Source: UKL13-2 sp031368465
GTDB taxonomy: Bacteria > Pseudomonadota > Gammaproteobacteria > Burkholderiales > Usitatibacteraceae
Assembly (NCBI GenBank): GCA_031368465.1
Contig: JANMNT010000311.1
Location: forward strand, 1 to 5,464
Reading direction: 5' to 3'
Length of the DNA stretch: 5,464 nt
Numbering within the stretch: the stretch's first letter is position 1; each line of letters begins with the position of its first letter. Positions 1 through 5,464 of the stretch are shown one piece after another. The position numbers and the translations under genes are program-made. Below the pieces are notes generated by a model. The model saw nothing but the letters and a program-made list of their open reading frames with translations, made no database searches and was not told the DNA's origin.

Positions 1-2349
1 GAACGGGCGCCGGTTGGCGTGCTGGCGGTGTGGGATACCGCCGCGCGGGAAAACAAGCCCCGCGAGATGGAGGCGCTGGTCAATCTGGCAGACCTGATCA
101 CCGCCAGGCTGGAGGCGCGGGCCGAGGCGCGGCGCGAGCGCCGCGGGGCGGGTGGTGAGCCGGGCGCAACGCACGCCAAAACAGATGAACACGTCGCCAA
201 TCTGACGCGCGAATTTGTGCAGATGGAGCAATTGCTGGAAGACGAAATTGCGGTTCGACAGGCCGCCGAGATCAGGCTGCGTCATGAAAAAGAGTTCTCC
301 GACGCCGCCATCGCGAGTCTGCCGGGCGCATTTTTTATGTTTGACAAAAACGGCCGCATGGTTCGCTGGAACAAGAGCTTCCAAAACGATACGGCGTATG
401 ACGACGACGAAATCGGCAGCAAACGCATGGTTGATTTTATTGCGCCGCATGATCGTGCGGTCATCGCCGACGCGATCAGACGTGTGATCGAACGCAATGA
501 CGAGATCACCCTCGAAGCTGACTTGCTGTCGAAACAGGGGCGTGAATCGCCCTATATATTCCACGGCCGCGCACTTGATATCGGCAGCGAACGTTATTGC
601 ATCGGCGTCGGCCGCGATATCACCGAGCGCCGCCGCACCGAGCGCGAAATCACCGACGCCAAAGAGCGGTTGGATCTCGCGCTGGCCGGATCCAGCCTGG
701 CGTTGTGGGATTGGGACCTGGCGGCAAATGAAGTCTTTATCAGCGAGGGTTGGGCCACCCTGCTGGGGATAAAGCCCGAGGGAATGGACGGCGTCCGTTT
801 TCGCGGCGAGCAGGTGATCGGCTGGACCCAGCCGGAGGACCGTTCAAAATTTGAAGCTGCGTTGACGGGTGCGGTGCGCGGCACCAGCAATGAGTTCACC
901 TGCGATTACCGGTTGCCGGGTGCGGATGGGGCGTGGGTGTGGCTGAACTCATCCGGCAAGGTCACCGAACGCGACGGTGCCGGCAAGGTGCGCCGCATGA
1001 CCGGCACCACCGCAAACATCACCGCACGCAAGACGGCGGAGGAGCGGGTCGAATTTTTGGCGACGCGCGACGCGTTGACCGGGTTGCCCAACCGCATGCT
1101 GCTCAACGACCGTCTCGAACTGGGTCTCGCCAATGCCGTCCGCAAGGCGTCAAAGCTGGCGTTTATGTTCATTGACCTCGACCGCTTCAAGACCATCAAC
1201 GATTCGCTGGGCCATGATGTCGGCGACGAGTTGCTCAAACGTGTCGCGGCAAGACTGTCGGCATGTGTCCGCGCCAGCGATACGGTGGCGCGCCTCGGCG
1301 GTGATGAATTCGCCATCATTCTTGAAAATCTGCCGTCCGACGGTCAGGAAGCGCAGAGTGTCGCCGAAAAAATGATTGCCTCGCTCGCCGCGCCGATGCA
1401 AATCGGTGAGCATCAACTCAACACCTCGTGCTCGCTCGGTATCAGCGTCTTTCCCAGTGACGGGGAGGATTCACAAACACTCATGAAACACGCCGACGTT
1501 GCGATGTACGACGCCAAGGCGAAGGGGCGCAACAACTACCAGTTTTTTTCGCAGGCAATGAATGCCAAGGCACAGGAGCGGCTGGCGATTGAGAATTTTT
1601 TGCGACTCGCGCTGCGCCGCAACGAGCTGTTGCTGCATTATCAACCCCGGGTCGGCTTCGCCACCGGTGAGATCACCGGCGTCGAGGCGCTGATCCGTTG
1701 GCAACACCCGCGTTTGGGGTTGATGGTGCCGGATCAATTTATCAGTGTCGCGGAAGATTCCGGCCTGATCGTTCCGATCGGCGAATGGGTGATCGCCGAA
1801 GCGTTCCGACAGGTTGCGTTATGGCAAAAGAAATCCGGTCGCAACTTTGCGGTGGCGGTGAATTTATCCGCCGGCCAATTGTTTGATCCGAAGCGGTTGG
1901 TTGCCACGATTGGAAATGCACTCAAAAAATCCGGACTCGATCCCCACGACGTGGTGCTCGAATTGACCGAGGGCATGCTGCTGAAAAACACCGATGACGT
2001 CGCCAATGCGCTCAAACAACTCGGCGTGATGGGCATCGGTATTGCGGTTGATAATTTTGGCACCGGCTTTTCGTCGCTGTCGTATCTGCGCCAGTTGCCG
2101 ATCGACTCGATCAAGGTCGATTCAAGTTTTGTGCGTGATATCAGTGCCGACCCGAACGACGAGGCCATCATCCGCGCCATCATCGCTATGACGCACTCGC
2201 TCAAACTGAATGTCGTTGCAGAAGGGGTTGAGCGCGAGGAGCAGTACCGGGTGCTGCGCGATCTTGAATGTGACGAATATCAGGGTTTTTATTTCTCCAA
2301 ACCGCTGCCGCCTGAAGAGTTTGAGGCGCAATTTCTGGATGGTGTTTAG
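1..2349 (+). CDS. GAF-PAS-PAS-GGDEF-EAL cyclic-di-GMP signalling protein, 5' end missing
   Basis: This is a sensor that makes and/or degrades the second messenger c-di-GMP in the cytoplasm. The reading frame is open from base 1. The first residues (ERAPVGVLAVWDT) read like the end of a GAF domain, so the true start lies upstream and the GTG at 19 is not it. Counting from the first codon, 782 residues are visible: GAF tail about 1-40, charged helical linker 40-100, PAS 101-212, PAS_3-like PAS 223-345, GGDEF 350-510 and EAL 528-775. The cyclase half has DALTGLPNR, DLDRFK, GGDEF at 433-437 and the inhibitory RASD at 424-427 with canonical five-residue spacing. The phosphodiesterase half keeps EAL (562-564), NLS (621), ELTE (654), KVD (705-707) and EGVE (741-744), but reads DNFGTG at 684-689 instead of DDFGTG. 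No membrane segment is visible in this part. I infer an active cyclase; EAL activity is uncertain. No gene symbol is justified. Confidence 0.95.
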   Translation, partial: ERAPVGVLAVWDTAARENKPREMEALVNLADLITARLEARAEARRERRGAGGEPGATHAKTDEHVANLTREFVQMEQLLEDEIAVRQAAEIRLRHEKEFSDAAIASLPGAFFMFDKNGRMVRWNKSFQNDTAYDDDEIGSKRMVDFIAPHDRAVIADAIRRVIERNDEITLEADLLSKQGRESPYIFHGRALDIGSERYCIGVGRDITERRRTEREITDAKERLDLALAGSSLALWDWDLAANEVFISEGWATLLGIKPEGMDGVRFRGEQVIGWTQPEDRSKFEAALTGAVRGTSNEFTCDYRLPGADGAWVWLNSSGKVTERDGAGKVRRMTGTTANITARKTAEERVEFLATRDALTGLPNRMLLNDRLELGLANAVRKASKLAFMFIDLDRFKTINDSLGHDVGDELLKRVAARLSACVRASDTVARLGGDEFAIILENLPSDGQEAQSVAEKMIASLAAPMQIGEHQLNTSCSLGISVFPSDGEDSQTLMKHADVAMYDAKAKGRNNYQFFSQAMNAKAQERLAIENFLRLALRRNELLLHYQPRVGFATGEITGVEALIRWQHPRLGLMVPDQFISVAEDSGLIVPIGEWVIAEAFRQVALWQKKSGRNFAVAVNLSAGQLFDPKRLVATIGNALKKSGLDPHDVVLELTEGMLLKNTDDVANALKQLGVMGIGIAVDNFGTGFSSLSYLRQLPIDSIKVDSSFVRDISADPNDEAIIRAIIAMTHSLKLNVVAEGVEREEQYRVLRDLECDEYQGFYFSKPLPPEEFEAQFLDGV

Positions 2350-2407
2350 GTGGGCCGGCGACTTGGCGATGTGATTGCAGTCGTTGTACCGGATGCGCCC
2401 CACGAAT

Positions 2408-2412
2408 GAGGA
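2408..2412 (+). promoter_or_regulatory. Ribosome binding site of the cupin gene
   Basis: GAGGA begins 12 bases before the ATG at 2420; the GAGG core ends 8 bases before it. It decides the start: the same frame is open from an ATG at 2375, but only the 2420 start has a good Shine-Dalgarno and gives a protein that begins directly with a signal peptide. Confidence 0.75.
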
Positions 2413-2419
2413 ATCGATA

Positions 2420-2857
2420 ATGATAAAACGGGCTTTTTTTGTTTTCACCGGCGTGCTGATCGCAAATTGCGCGATCGCACAAAACTTGATGCCGGCACCG
2501 GTATTGCCTGATTCGCTCAAATGGTTCAGCCCGCCCGGAAATGCATTACTGCGTGCCGCGTGGGTAATCGGCACAGAGCAGCAAGCCGGGCCATACCTGT
2601 TGCGGGTGATGCTCGCCAAGGGCGGCAAAATCGCGCCGCACACCCACCCCGACACCCGCAATTCGACCGTTCTGTCGGGAATACTCTATGTTGGTTTCGG
2701 CAATACCGCAGACGAGTCAAAAGTTGTCGCCATTCCGGCCGGCGGTGTTTACGTCGCGCCTGCCAATGTGCCACATTATTTGTGGGCCAAAGATGGGGAT
2801 GTTATTTACCAGGAAGGCGGCACGGGTCCGACGGCGACGAGTTTTGCCAAGCCGTAG
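2420..2857 (+). CDS. Exported single-domain cupin protein
   Basis: This encodes a 145-residue protein with a short signal peptide (MIKR, hydrophobic stretch 5-15, likely signal peptidase I cleavage after AIA at 18-20), so it should act in the periplasm or outside the cell. The rest is one cupin_2-like barrel. Motif 1 runs G68-x5-H74-T-H76-x3-R80-x6-G87, and motif 2 is P114-x-N-x2-H119. Three histidines that usually bind the metal are present, but the usual Glu of motif 1 is Arg80, and the Gly and Asn of motif 2 are Asn116 and Ala123. It resembles small secreted cupins with an 'HTHPD-N-TVLSG' signature, whose substrates are generally unknown. It lies 70 bases after the c-di-GMP gene with no convincing promoter or terminator between, so co-transcription is possible. 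I cannot name a reaction. The cupin fold is confident; metal binding and catalysis are not. Confidence 0.88.
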   Translation: MIKRAFFVFTGVLIANCAIAQNLMPAPVLPDSLKWFSPPGNALLRAAWVIGTEQQAGPYLLRVMLAKGGKIAPHTHPDTRNSTVLSGILYVGFGNTADESKVVAIPAGGVYVAPANVPHYLWAKDGDVIYQEGGTGPTATSFAKP

Positions 2858-2902
2858 ATAACGGGGTCCGGGTGTGGGAAATTCCCGGCACGGCCGGTCG
2901 CG

Positions 2903-4108
2903 TCAAGCCGTTGGCGCGAGAAACAACGCAAGCAAATCATTCAAAAACAACCGCCCTTTTTCGGTCGGCTTGATTTGAACATGGTCGCGCTGAATCAACC
3001 CCTTTGATTCAGCCAGATCCAACTCGCGCGTGATCACATTGATCGGCAATCCGGTGCGCTCGGCAAACAGCGCGATCGGAAAACCTTCCGTCAGCCGCAA
3101 CGCATTCATCATGAATTCGAACGGGAGTTCCCTGACGGCAATGGTCAAACGCTCCTGAATCGCATCACCCAACATCGCGCGCTCCATAAACACAGTCGGC
3201 TGTTTAAACCGCATTTCGCGTGTGATGCGGTCGGGAAACGAAATTTTGCCGTGTGCACCCGCACCGATGCCAATGTAGTCTCCAAAGCGCCAGTAATTCA
3301 GGTTGTGTCTGGATTCGCAACCCGTCTTGGCATAGGCGGACGTTTCGTAATTTCCGTATCCGGCGCCACGCAATTTTTGCGCGATCATGTCTTGCATGTC
3401 GGCTGCCAGTTCATCGTCAGGCAAAGGTGGCGGAAAACGATGAAACAGGGTGTTTGGTTCGAGGGTCAGGTGGTAGATCGACAAATGATTGGTGCCAAAC
3501 GAAAGCGCGGTTTCAACATCTCTTGCGCACTCGGCAAGTGTTTGCGTCGGTAGTGCAAACATGAGGTCAAGATTAATGTTGTCAAAATGCTGTTGGGCGA
3601 TGGCGATGGCGCGTTTGGCTTCGGTGTCGTTGTGCACACGGCCGAGCGCTTGCAGGTGCGCGGCGTTAAAACTTTGAATGCCAATTGATAAACGGTTCAC
3701 CCCCGCATCGCGATAGCCCTTGAATTTTTCGATTTCAAAGGTGCCGGGGTTGGCTTCCATGGTGATTTCAGCATCGGGTTCCACCACCAGCCGCGCCCGC
3801 ACGTCGGCCAGAATGGCGTCGATCCCCGCAGCCGAAAACAGGCTTGGTGTACCGCCACCAAAAAAAATCGTCTGAATGCGACGGCCCCATACGTTTGGCA
3901 ACGTGTAATCGAGATCGGAAATAAGGGCGTTGATGTAACGCTCTTCGTCGATGCCGCCTTTGGATTCGTGCGAGTTAAAGTCGCAATACGGGCACTTTTT
4001 GATGCACCACGGAATATGAATGTAGAGCGATAACGGCGGCAATGCGGCAAGCAGAGAATTGTTATTTGAAACACCAAAACCCAGTATGGGAGCGCTGTTT
4101 GACGGCAT
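2903..4108 (-). CDS. hemW: Radical SAM heme chaperone HemW
   Basis: HemW binds heme and a 4Fe-4S cluster and is thought to deliver heme to respiratory enzymes. It has often been misannotated as oxygen-independent coproporphyrinogen III oxidase because of its similarity to HemN. This 401-residue protein has the radical SAM cluster motif C35-x3-C39-x2-C42 within IHIPWCIKKCPYCDFNSH, the SAM-binding GGGTPS (84-89), EANPGT (118-123), GVNRLSIGIQSF, and the HemW-typical HNLNYWRFGDYIGIGAGAHGK. The C-terminal winged-helix-like part ends in FLNDLLALFLAP, as in family members. The N-terminus is about 19 residues longer than E. coli HemW as I recall it. The ATG follows the rdgB TAA directly and has no Shine-Dalgarno, suggesting coupled translation; a TTG at residue 23 would give the usual length. 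Function is confident; the start is less so. Confidence 0.96.
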   Translation of the reverse strand: MPSNSAPILGFGVSNNNSLLAALPPLSLYIHIPWCIKKCPYCDFNSHESKGGIDEERYINALISDLDYTLPNVWGRRIQTIFFGGGTPSLFSAAGIDAILADVRARLVVEPDAEITMEANPGTFEIEKFKGYRDAGVNRLSIGIQSFNAAHLQALGRVHNDTEAKRAIAIAQQHFDNINLDLMFALPTQTLAECARDVETALSFGTNHLSIYHLTLEPNTLFHRFPPPLPDDELAADMQDMIAQKLRGAGYGNYETSAYAKTGCESRHNLNYWRFGDYIGIGAGAHGKISFPDRITREMRFKQPTVFMERAMLGDAIQERLTIAVRELPFEFMMNALRLTEGFPIALFAERTGLPINVITRELDLAESKGLIQRDHVQIKPTEKGRLFLNDLLALFLAPTA

Positions 4109-4723
4109 TTAGACTGAAAACGCTTGTTGTTGGCCGAGTTTGACTGCGAGCAATGCCATTGCCTGACCGCGATGGCTGACACGATTCTTGACCGACGGCT
4201 CGAGTTCGGCAGCCGTGCAGCCATGTTCGGGCACAAAAAAATACGGGTCATAACCAAATCCACCGTCGCCGCGCGGGGTCGCGACAATATTGCCCCACCA
4301 TTGGCTGTCGGCAATGAGTGGATGCGGGTCGTCTTCACGCATGACGAGCACCAATGAGCAGTAGTAAAACGCGCGTTTGTCCTCGTGGCCCGCCAATTCC
4401 CGCACCAATTTTTCGTTGTTACGGGCATCACTTGTTGGCACAGTCACGTCTTCCGACGCATAACGCGCCGACCAAACGCCGGGTGCGCCGCCGAGAGCGA
4501 CCGCACAAATGCCGGAATCGTCGGCAAGCGCCGGTAGCCCAGTCAGGCGCGACGCGTGGCGGGCTTTTGCCAGCGCATTCTCAACAAAGGTGGCGTGCGG
4601 CTCTGCTGCTTCAGGGATGTTAAAAGCGGCTTGCGGAATTGCGTCAAAATCAAAAGGGGCGAGCAATTGGCCAAATTCACGCAGCTTGCCGGGGTTGTTG
4701 GAGGCAATGACGATTTTTCTCAT
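4109..4723 (-). CDS. rdgB: dITP/XTP pyrophosphatase RdgB (HAM1 family)
   Basis: This enzyme hydrolyses non-canonical purine nucleotides (dITP, ITP, XTP) to monophosphate and pyrophosphate, keeping them out of DNA and RNA. The 204-residue protein matches the usual family length (about 200) and all signature blocks: ASNNPGK at 7-13 (phosphate binding), FVENALAKA at 46-54, ADDSGI at 67-72 with the presumed catalytic Asp69, GAPGVWSARYA at 79-89, GFGYDP at 155-160, TAAEL at 170-174, and KNRVSHRG at 179-186. The frame is open further upstream to 4795, but the family starts at MRKIVIASNN, so I chose 4723; no clear Shine-Dalgarno precedes it. It is the first gene of an rdgB-hemW pair. In many proteobacteria rph precedes rdgB; here non-coding DNA and the divergent gap gene take that place. 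Confidence 0.96.
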   Translation of the reverse strand: MRKIVIASNNPGKLREFGQLLAPFDFDAIPQAAFNIPEAAEPHATFVENALAKARHASRLTGLPALADDSGICAVALGGAPGVWSARYASEDVTVPTSDARNNEKLVRELAGHEDKRAFYYCSLVLVMREDDPHPLIADSQWWGNIVATPRGDGGFGYDPYFFVPEHGCTAAELEPSVKNRVSHRGQAMALLAVKLGQQQAFSV

Positions 4724-4855
4724 GCGGTATTTTAAGGCTAAGCCTGCATACACCACGGGTCGGCCCGCGTTGTTATGGTTTTTCGCCCTTGGCAACTGGT
4801 ATTTCCGACCGATCCAATTGGTACTTCGTGAGATAGATGGCCTGCGCGCTCGATA
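4724..4855. other. rdgB leader region, no gene
   Basis: I see no coding potential here. There is a small near-palindrome AGGCT-A-AGCCT at 4735-4745 just upstream of the rdgB start. An imperfect 12-base direct repeat (4794-4805 and 4816-4827, 10 of 12 identical) is spaced 22 bases apart, the second copy overlapping the palindrome CCAATTGG at 4814-4821. The 10-mer at 4741-4750 recurs inverted at 5057-5066. On the minus strand TAAAAT sits only a few bases before the rdgB ATG with no partner -35, so I do not call an rdgB promoter. Confidence 0.4.
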
Positions 4856-4899
4856 GCGGGCAGCTGAGCGGTCCTTTACTTGCCAACTGCGCGCTTACA

Positions 4900-4920
4900 C
4901 GCCCCGCCAGAGCCGGGGCG
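4900..4920 (-). repeat. GC-rich 7-bp hairpin inside the module
   Basis: CGCCCCG at 4900-4906 pairs perfectly with CGGGGCG at 4914-4920 around a 7-base loop. No T-run follows on either strand, so it is not a typical intrinsic terminator. Confidence 0.6.
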
Positions 4921-4924
4921 GTTC

Positions 4925-4967
4925 GAGCGGCGCGCCATGACGCAGTTCATGACGCGAAACCCCGCTC
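4925..4967 (-). repeat. Two-part stem-loop with repeated CATGACGC
   Basis: GAGCGG (4925-4930) pairs with CCGCTC (4962-4967). Immediately inside, 4931-4939 pairs with 4948-4956 over nine positions, eight Watson-Crick and one that is G-U on the minus strand only. The loop is 4940-4947 and a 5-base bulge lies at 4957-4961. The same segment contains the octamer CATGACGC twice (4936-4943 and 4948-4955). Confidence 0.55.
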
Positions 4968-4976
4968 TCACTCCTC

Positions 4977-4994
4977 GCAGTATCTCGATACTGC
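4977..4994. repeat. Perfect 18-nt palindrome
   Basis: GCAGTATC-TC-GATACTGC has 8-bp perfect arms, forming a 7-bp stem with a CTCG loop on the plus strand. It could be an RNA hairpin or a dimeric protein-binding site. Its position inside a longer set of nested helices favours the first. Confidence 0.6.
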
Positions 4995-5081
4995 TCGGTC
5001 AGTCGAGTGAAAAATGACTCGCTCAGCTACCCACACTGGAACGCCCCCCCGTGAAATATGCAGGCTAGTAACGCGCCGGCA

Positions 5082-5110
5082 TTCGGCAAAAACCGCGCTT
5101 GCGCTAAAAT
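5082..5110 (+). promoter_or_regulatory. Possible sigma-70 promoter of gap
   Basis: TAAAAT at 5105-5110 matches the -10 consensus at 5 of 6 positions. At a 17-base spacing the -35 would be TTCGGC (5082-5087), which matches poorly. Transcription would start near 5117, giving a leader of about 47 bases. Assignment relies on the -10 and position only. Confidence 0.4.
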
Positions 5111-5150
5111 AACCGTTCATTCATCGCGCCTGCACCCGGTGCACATCATC

Positions 5151-5154
5151 AGGA
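5151..5154 (+). promoter_or_regulatory. Ribosome binding site of gap
   Basis: AGGA ends 9 bases before the ATG at 5164 and supports that start, which also gives the standard GAPDH N-terminus. Confidence 0.65.
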
Positions 5155-5163
5155 ATCCGCAAA

Positions 5164-5464
5164 ATGACCATCAAAGTCGCCATCAACGGTTACGGCCGCA
5201 TCGGCCGCAATATCCTCCGCGCCCACTATGAAGGCGGAAAAAAACACGACATTCAAATTGTTGCCATTAATGATCTGGGCCCGGTCGAAACCAATGCCCA
5301 CCTGACGCAATACGATACCGCCCACGGCAAATTTCCCGGAACAGTCTCGGTAGATGGTGATTGCCTTGTGGTTAACGGTGACCGTATCAAGGTGTTTGCG
5401 CAACGCGACCCGGCCCAGCTTCCATGGGGCGCGCTTGGGGTCGACGTGGTCCTCGAGTGCACCG
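5164..5464 (+). CDS. gap: Type I glyceraldehyde-3-phosphate dehydrogenase, 3' end missing
   Basis: GAPDH oxidises glyceraldehyde-3-phosphate to 1,3-bisphosphoglycerate with NAD in glycolysis, or the reverse in gluconeogenesis and CO2 fixation, in the cytoplasm. The window holds the first 100 residues of a protein usually about 330-340 long. It opens with the Rossmann motif INGYGRIGR (G9-x-G11-x2-G14), followed by VAINDL with Asp37 at the end of the second strand, which typically reads the adenine ribose and favours NAD. YDTAHGKFPG (50-59) and VDVVLECT (93-100) follow, the latter leading into the conserved CTG segment. The catalytic Cys lies beyond the window. The NDLGPVETNAHL phrasing fits the alpha/betaproteobacterial type rather than Epd (erythrose-4-phosphate dehydrogenase). 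It is divergent from rdgB; what follows it is not visible. Confidence 0.95.
   Translation, partial: MTIKVAINGYGRIGRNILRAHYEGGKKHDIQIVAINDLGPVETNAHLTQYDTAHGKFPGTVSVDGDCLVVNGDRIKVFAQRDPAQLPWGALGVDVVLECT

Larger units (their letters stand above)
4856..5034 (-). repeat. Structured 179-nt intergenic module bounded by inverted repeats (candidate ncRNA or non-coding repeat element)
   Basis: The ends, 4856-4870 and 5020-5034, are inverted repeats identical at 13 of 15 positions. Inside are a perfect palindrome at 4977-4994 (8-bp arms), a 7-bp hairpin at 4900-4920, and a two-part stem pairing 4925-4930 with 4962-4967 and 4931-4939 with 4948-4956. Two alternative helices also exist: 5004-5008 with 5017-5021, or 5005-5010 with 4968-4973. 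The two end mismatches and the one in the 4931-4939 stem are C-A on the plus strand but G-U on the minus strand, so a minus-strand transcript could pair throughout. It could be a structured RNA in or near the rdgB leader, or a MITE- or REP-like repeat that folds as single-stranded DNA. No flanking target duplication and no open frame were found. I do not recognise a named family. The structure is seen directly; function is unknown. Confidence 0.55.
5035..5163 (+). other. gap upstream and leader region, no gene
   Basis: I see no coding potential. The stretch starts after the structured module, includes a run of seven C at 5044-5050, the 10-mer TATGCAGGCT (5057-5066) that is inverted at 4741-4750, and then the promoter-like and ribosome-binding sequences of gap. 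Confidence 0.45.

Noticed and set aside
19..21. GTG as the start of the c-di-GMP gene
   Set aside because: The frame is open to base 1 and the preceding residues continue a GAF-like ending, so the gene begins outside the window.
2363..2391. Promoter for the cupin gene (TTGGCG with a distant TACCGG-like -10)
   Set aside because: The -10 match is too poor; co-transcription with the preceding gene is equally plausible.
2459..2472. Lipobox at Cys17 of the cupin signal peptide
   Set aside because: The residue before Cys is Asn, not Gly, Ala or Ser, while AIA at 18-20 is a good signal peptidase I site.
2868..2888. CCGGG/CCCGG stem between the convergent cupin and hemW genes as a terminator
   Set aside because: The stem is only 5 bp with an 11-base loop and no T-run follows on either strand.
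2521..2973. Long overlapping frame on the plus strand through the cupin gene and into hemW
   Set aside because: It is an out-of-frame shadow with no recognisable domain; the cupin frame explains the region.
3697..4431. Long minus-strand frame spanning the rdgB-hemW junction
   Set aside because: It is a shadow in another frame; both genes are fully explained by conserved proteins.
4724..4795. Extension of rdgB by 24 residues to an ATG at 4795
   Set aside because: The extra residues do not resemble the family, whose members begin at the MRKIVIASNN-type strand.
4900..4920. GC hairpin as an intrinsic terminator
   Set aside because: No U-tract follows in either direction, and the hairpin sits within a larger set of nested helices.
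4856..5034. Retron msr-msd or CRISPR-type array
   Set aside because: No reverse transcriptase gene or regularly spaced repeats are present in the window; inverted ends alone are insufficient.
4851..5040. Target-site duplication around the structured module
   Set aside because: No matching short direct repeat was found immediately outside 4856 and 5034, so mobility is not proven by its ends.

Overview
The window looks like chromosomal DNA from a proteobacterium, most likely a betaproteobacterium. The RdgB and HemW proteins carry phrasing I associate with betaproteobacterial orthologues, such as 'FEFMMNALRLTEGFP' in HemW. The G+C is moderate to high, and the start sites that have a leader use ordinary Shine-Dalgarno signals. 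The class assignment rests on family recognition, not on a search.

Layout. (1) Positions 1-2349, plus strand: the 3' part of a large cyclic-di-GMP signalling gene, cut by the left window edge. It encodes the tail of a probable GAF domain, a charged helical linker, PAS, PAS, GGDEF and EAL. The diguanylate cyclase half looks intact, including its inhibitory RxxD site. The EAL half has Asn in place of the second Asp of the DDFGTG loop. (2) Positions 2420-2857, plus strand: a small exported single-domain cupin, possibly co-transcribed with the gene before it. (3) Positions 2903-4723, minus strand: rdgB (dITP/XTP pyrophosphatase) followed with no gap by hemW (radical SAM heme chaperone). The rdgB stop codon touches the hemW start codon. 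This pair converges on the cupin gene. (4) Positions 4724-5163: a 440-bp region between the divergent rdgB and gap genes. (5) Positions 5164-5464, plus strand: the first 100 codons of gap (type I NAD-dependent glyceraldehyde-3-phosphate dehydrogenase), cut by the right edge.

The coding part is ordinary housekeeping and signalling content. The most unusual part is the rdgB/gap intergenic region. Positions 4856-5034 form a compact 179-nt module bounded by 15-nt imperfect inverted repeats and packed with internal hairpins. All three non-Watson-Crick positions in its helices are G-U (G-T) on the minus strand and C-A on the plus strand. This suggests a structured RNA, or a single-stranded DNA-folding repeat, read on the minus strand. 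I could not match it to a named family. A promoter-like -10 and a Shine-Dalgarno sequence for gap lie between this module and gap.

How the genes relate: rdgB-hemW is a familiar operon pair (nucleotide-pool cleaning and heme delivery). The c-di-GMP protein, the cupin and gap have no evident functional link to it. No rRNA, tRNA, CRISPR array, transposase gene or complete insertion sequence is visible.
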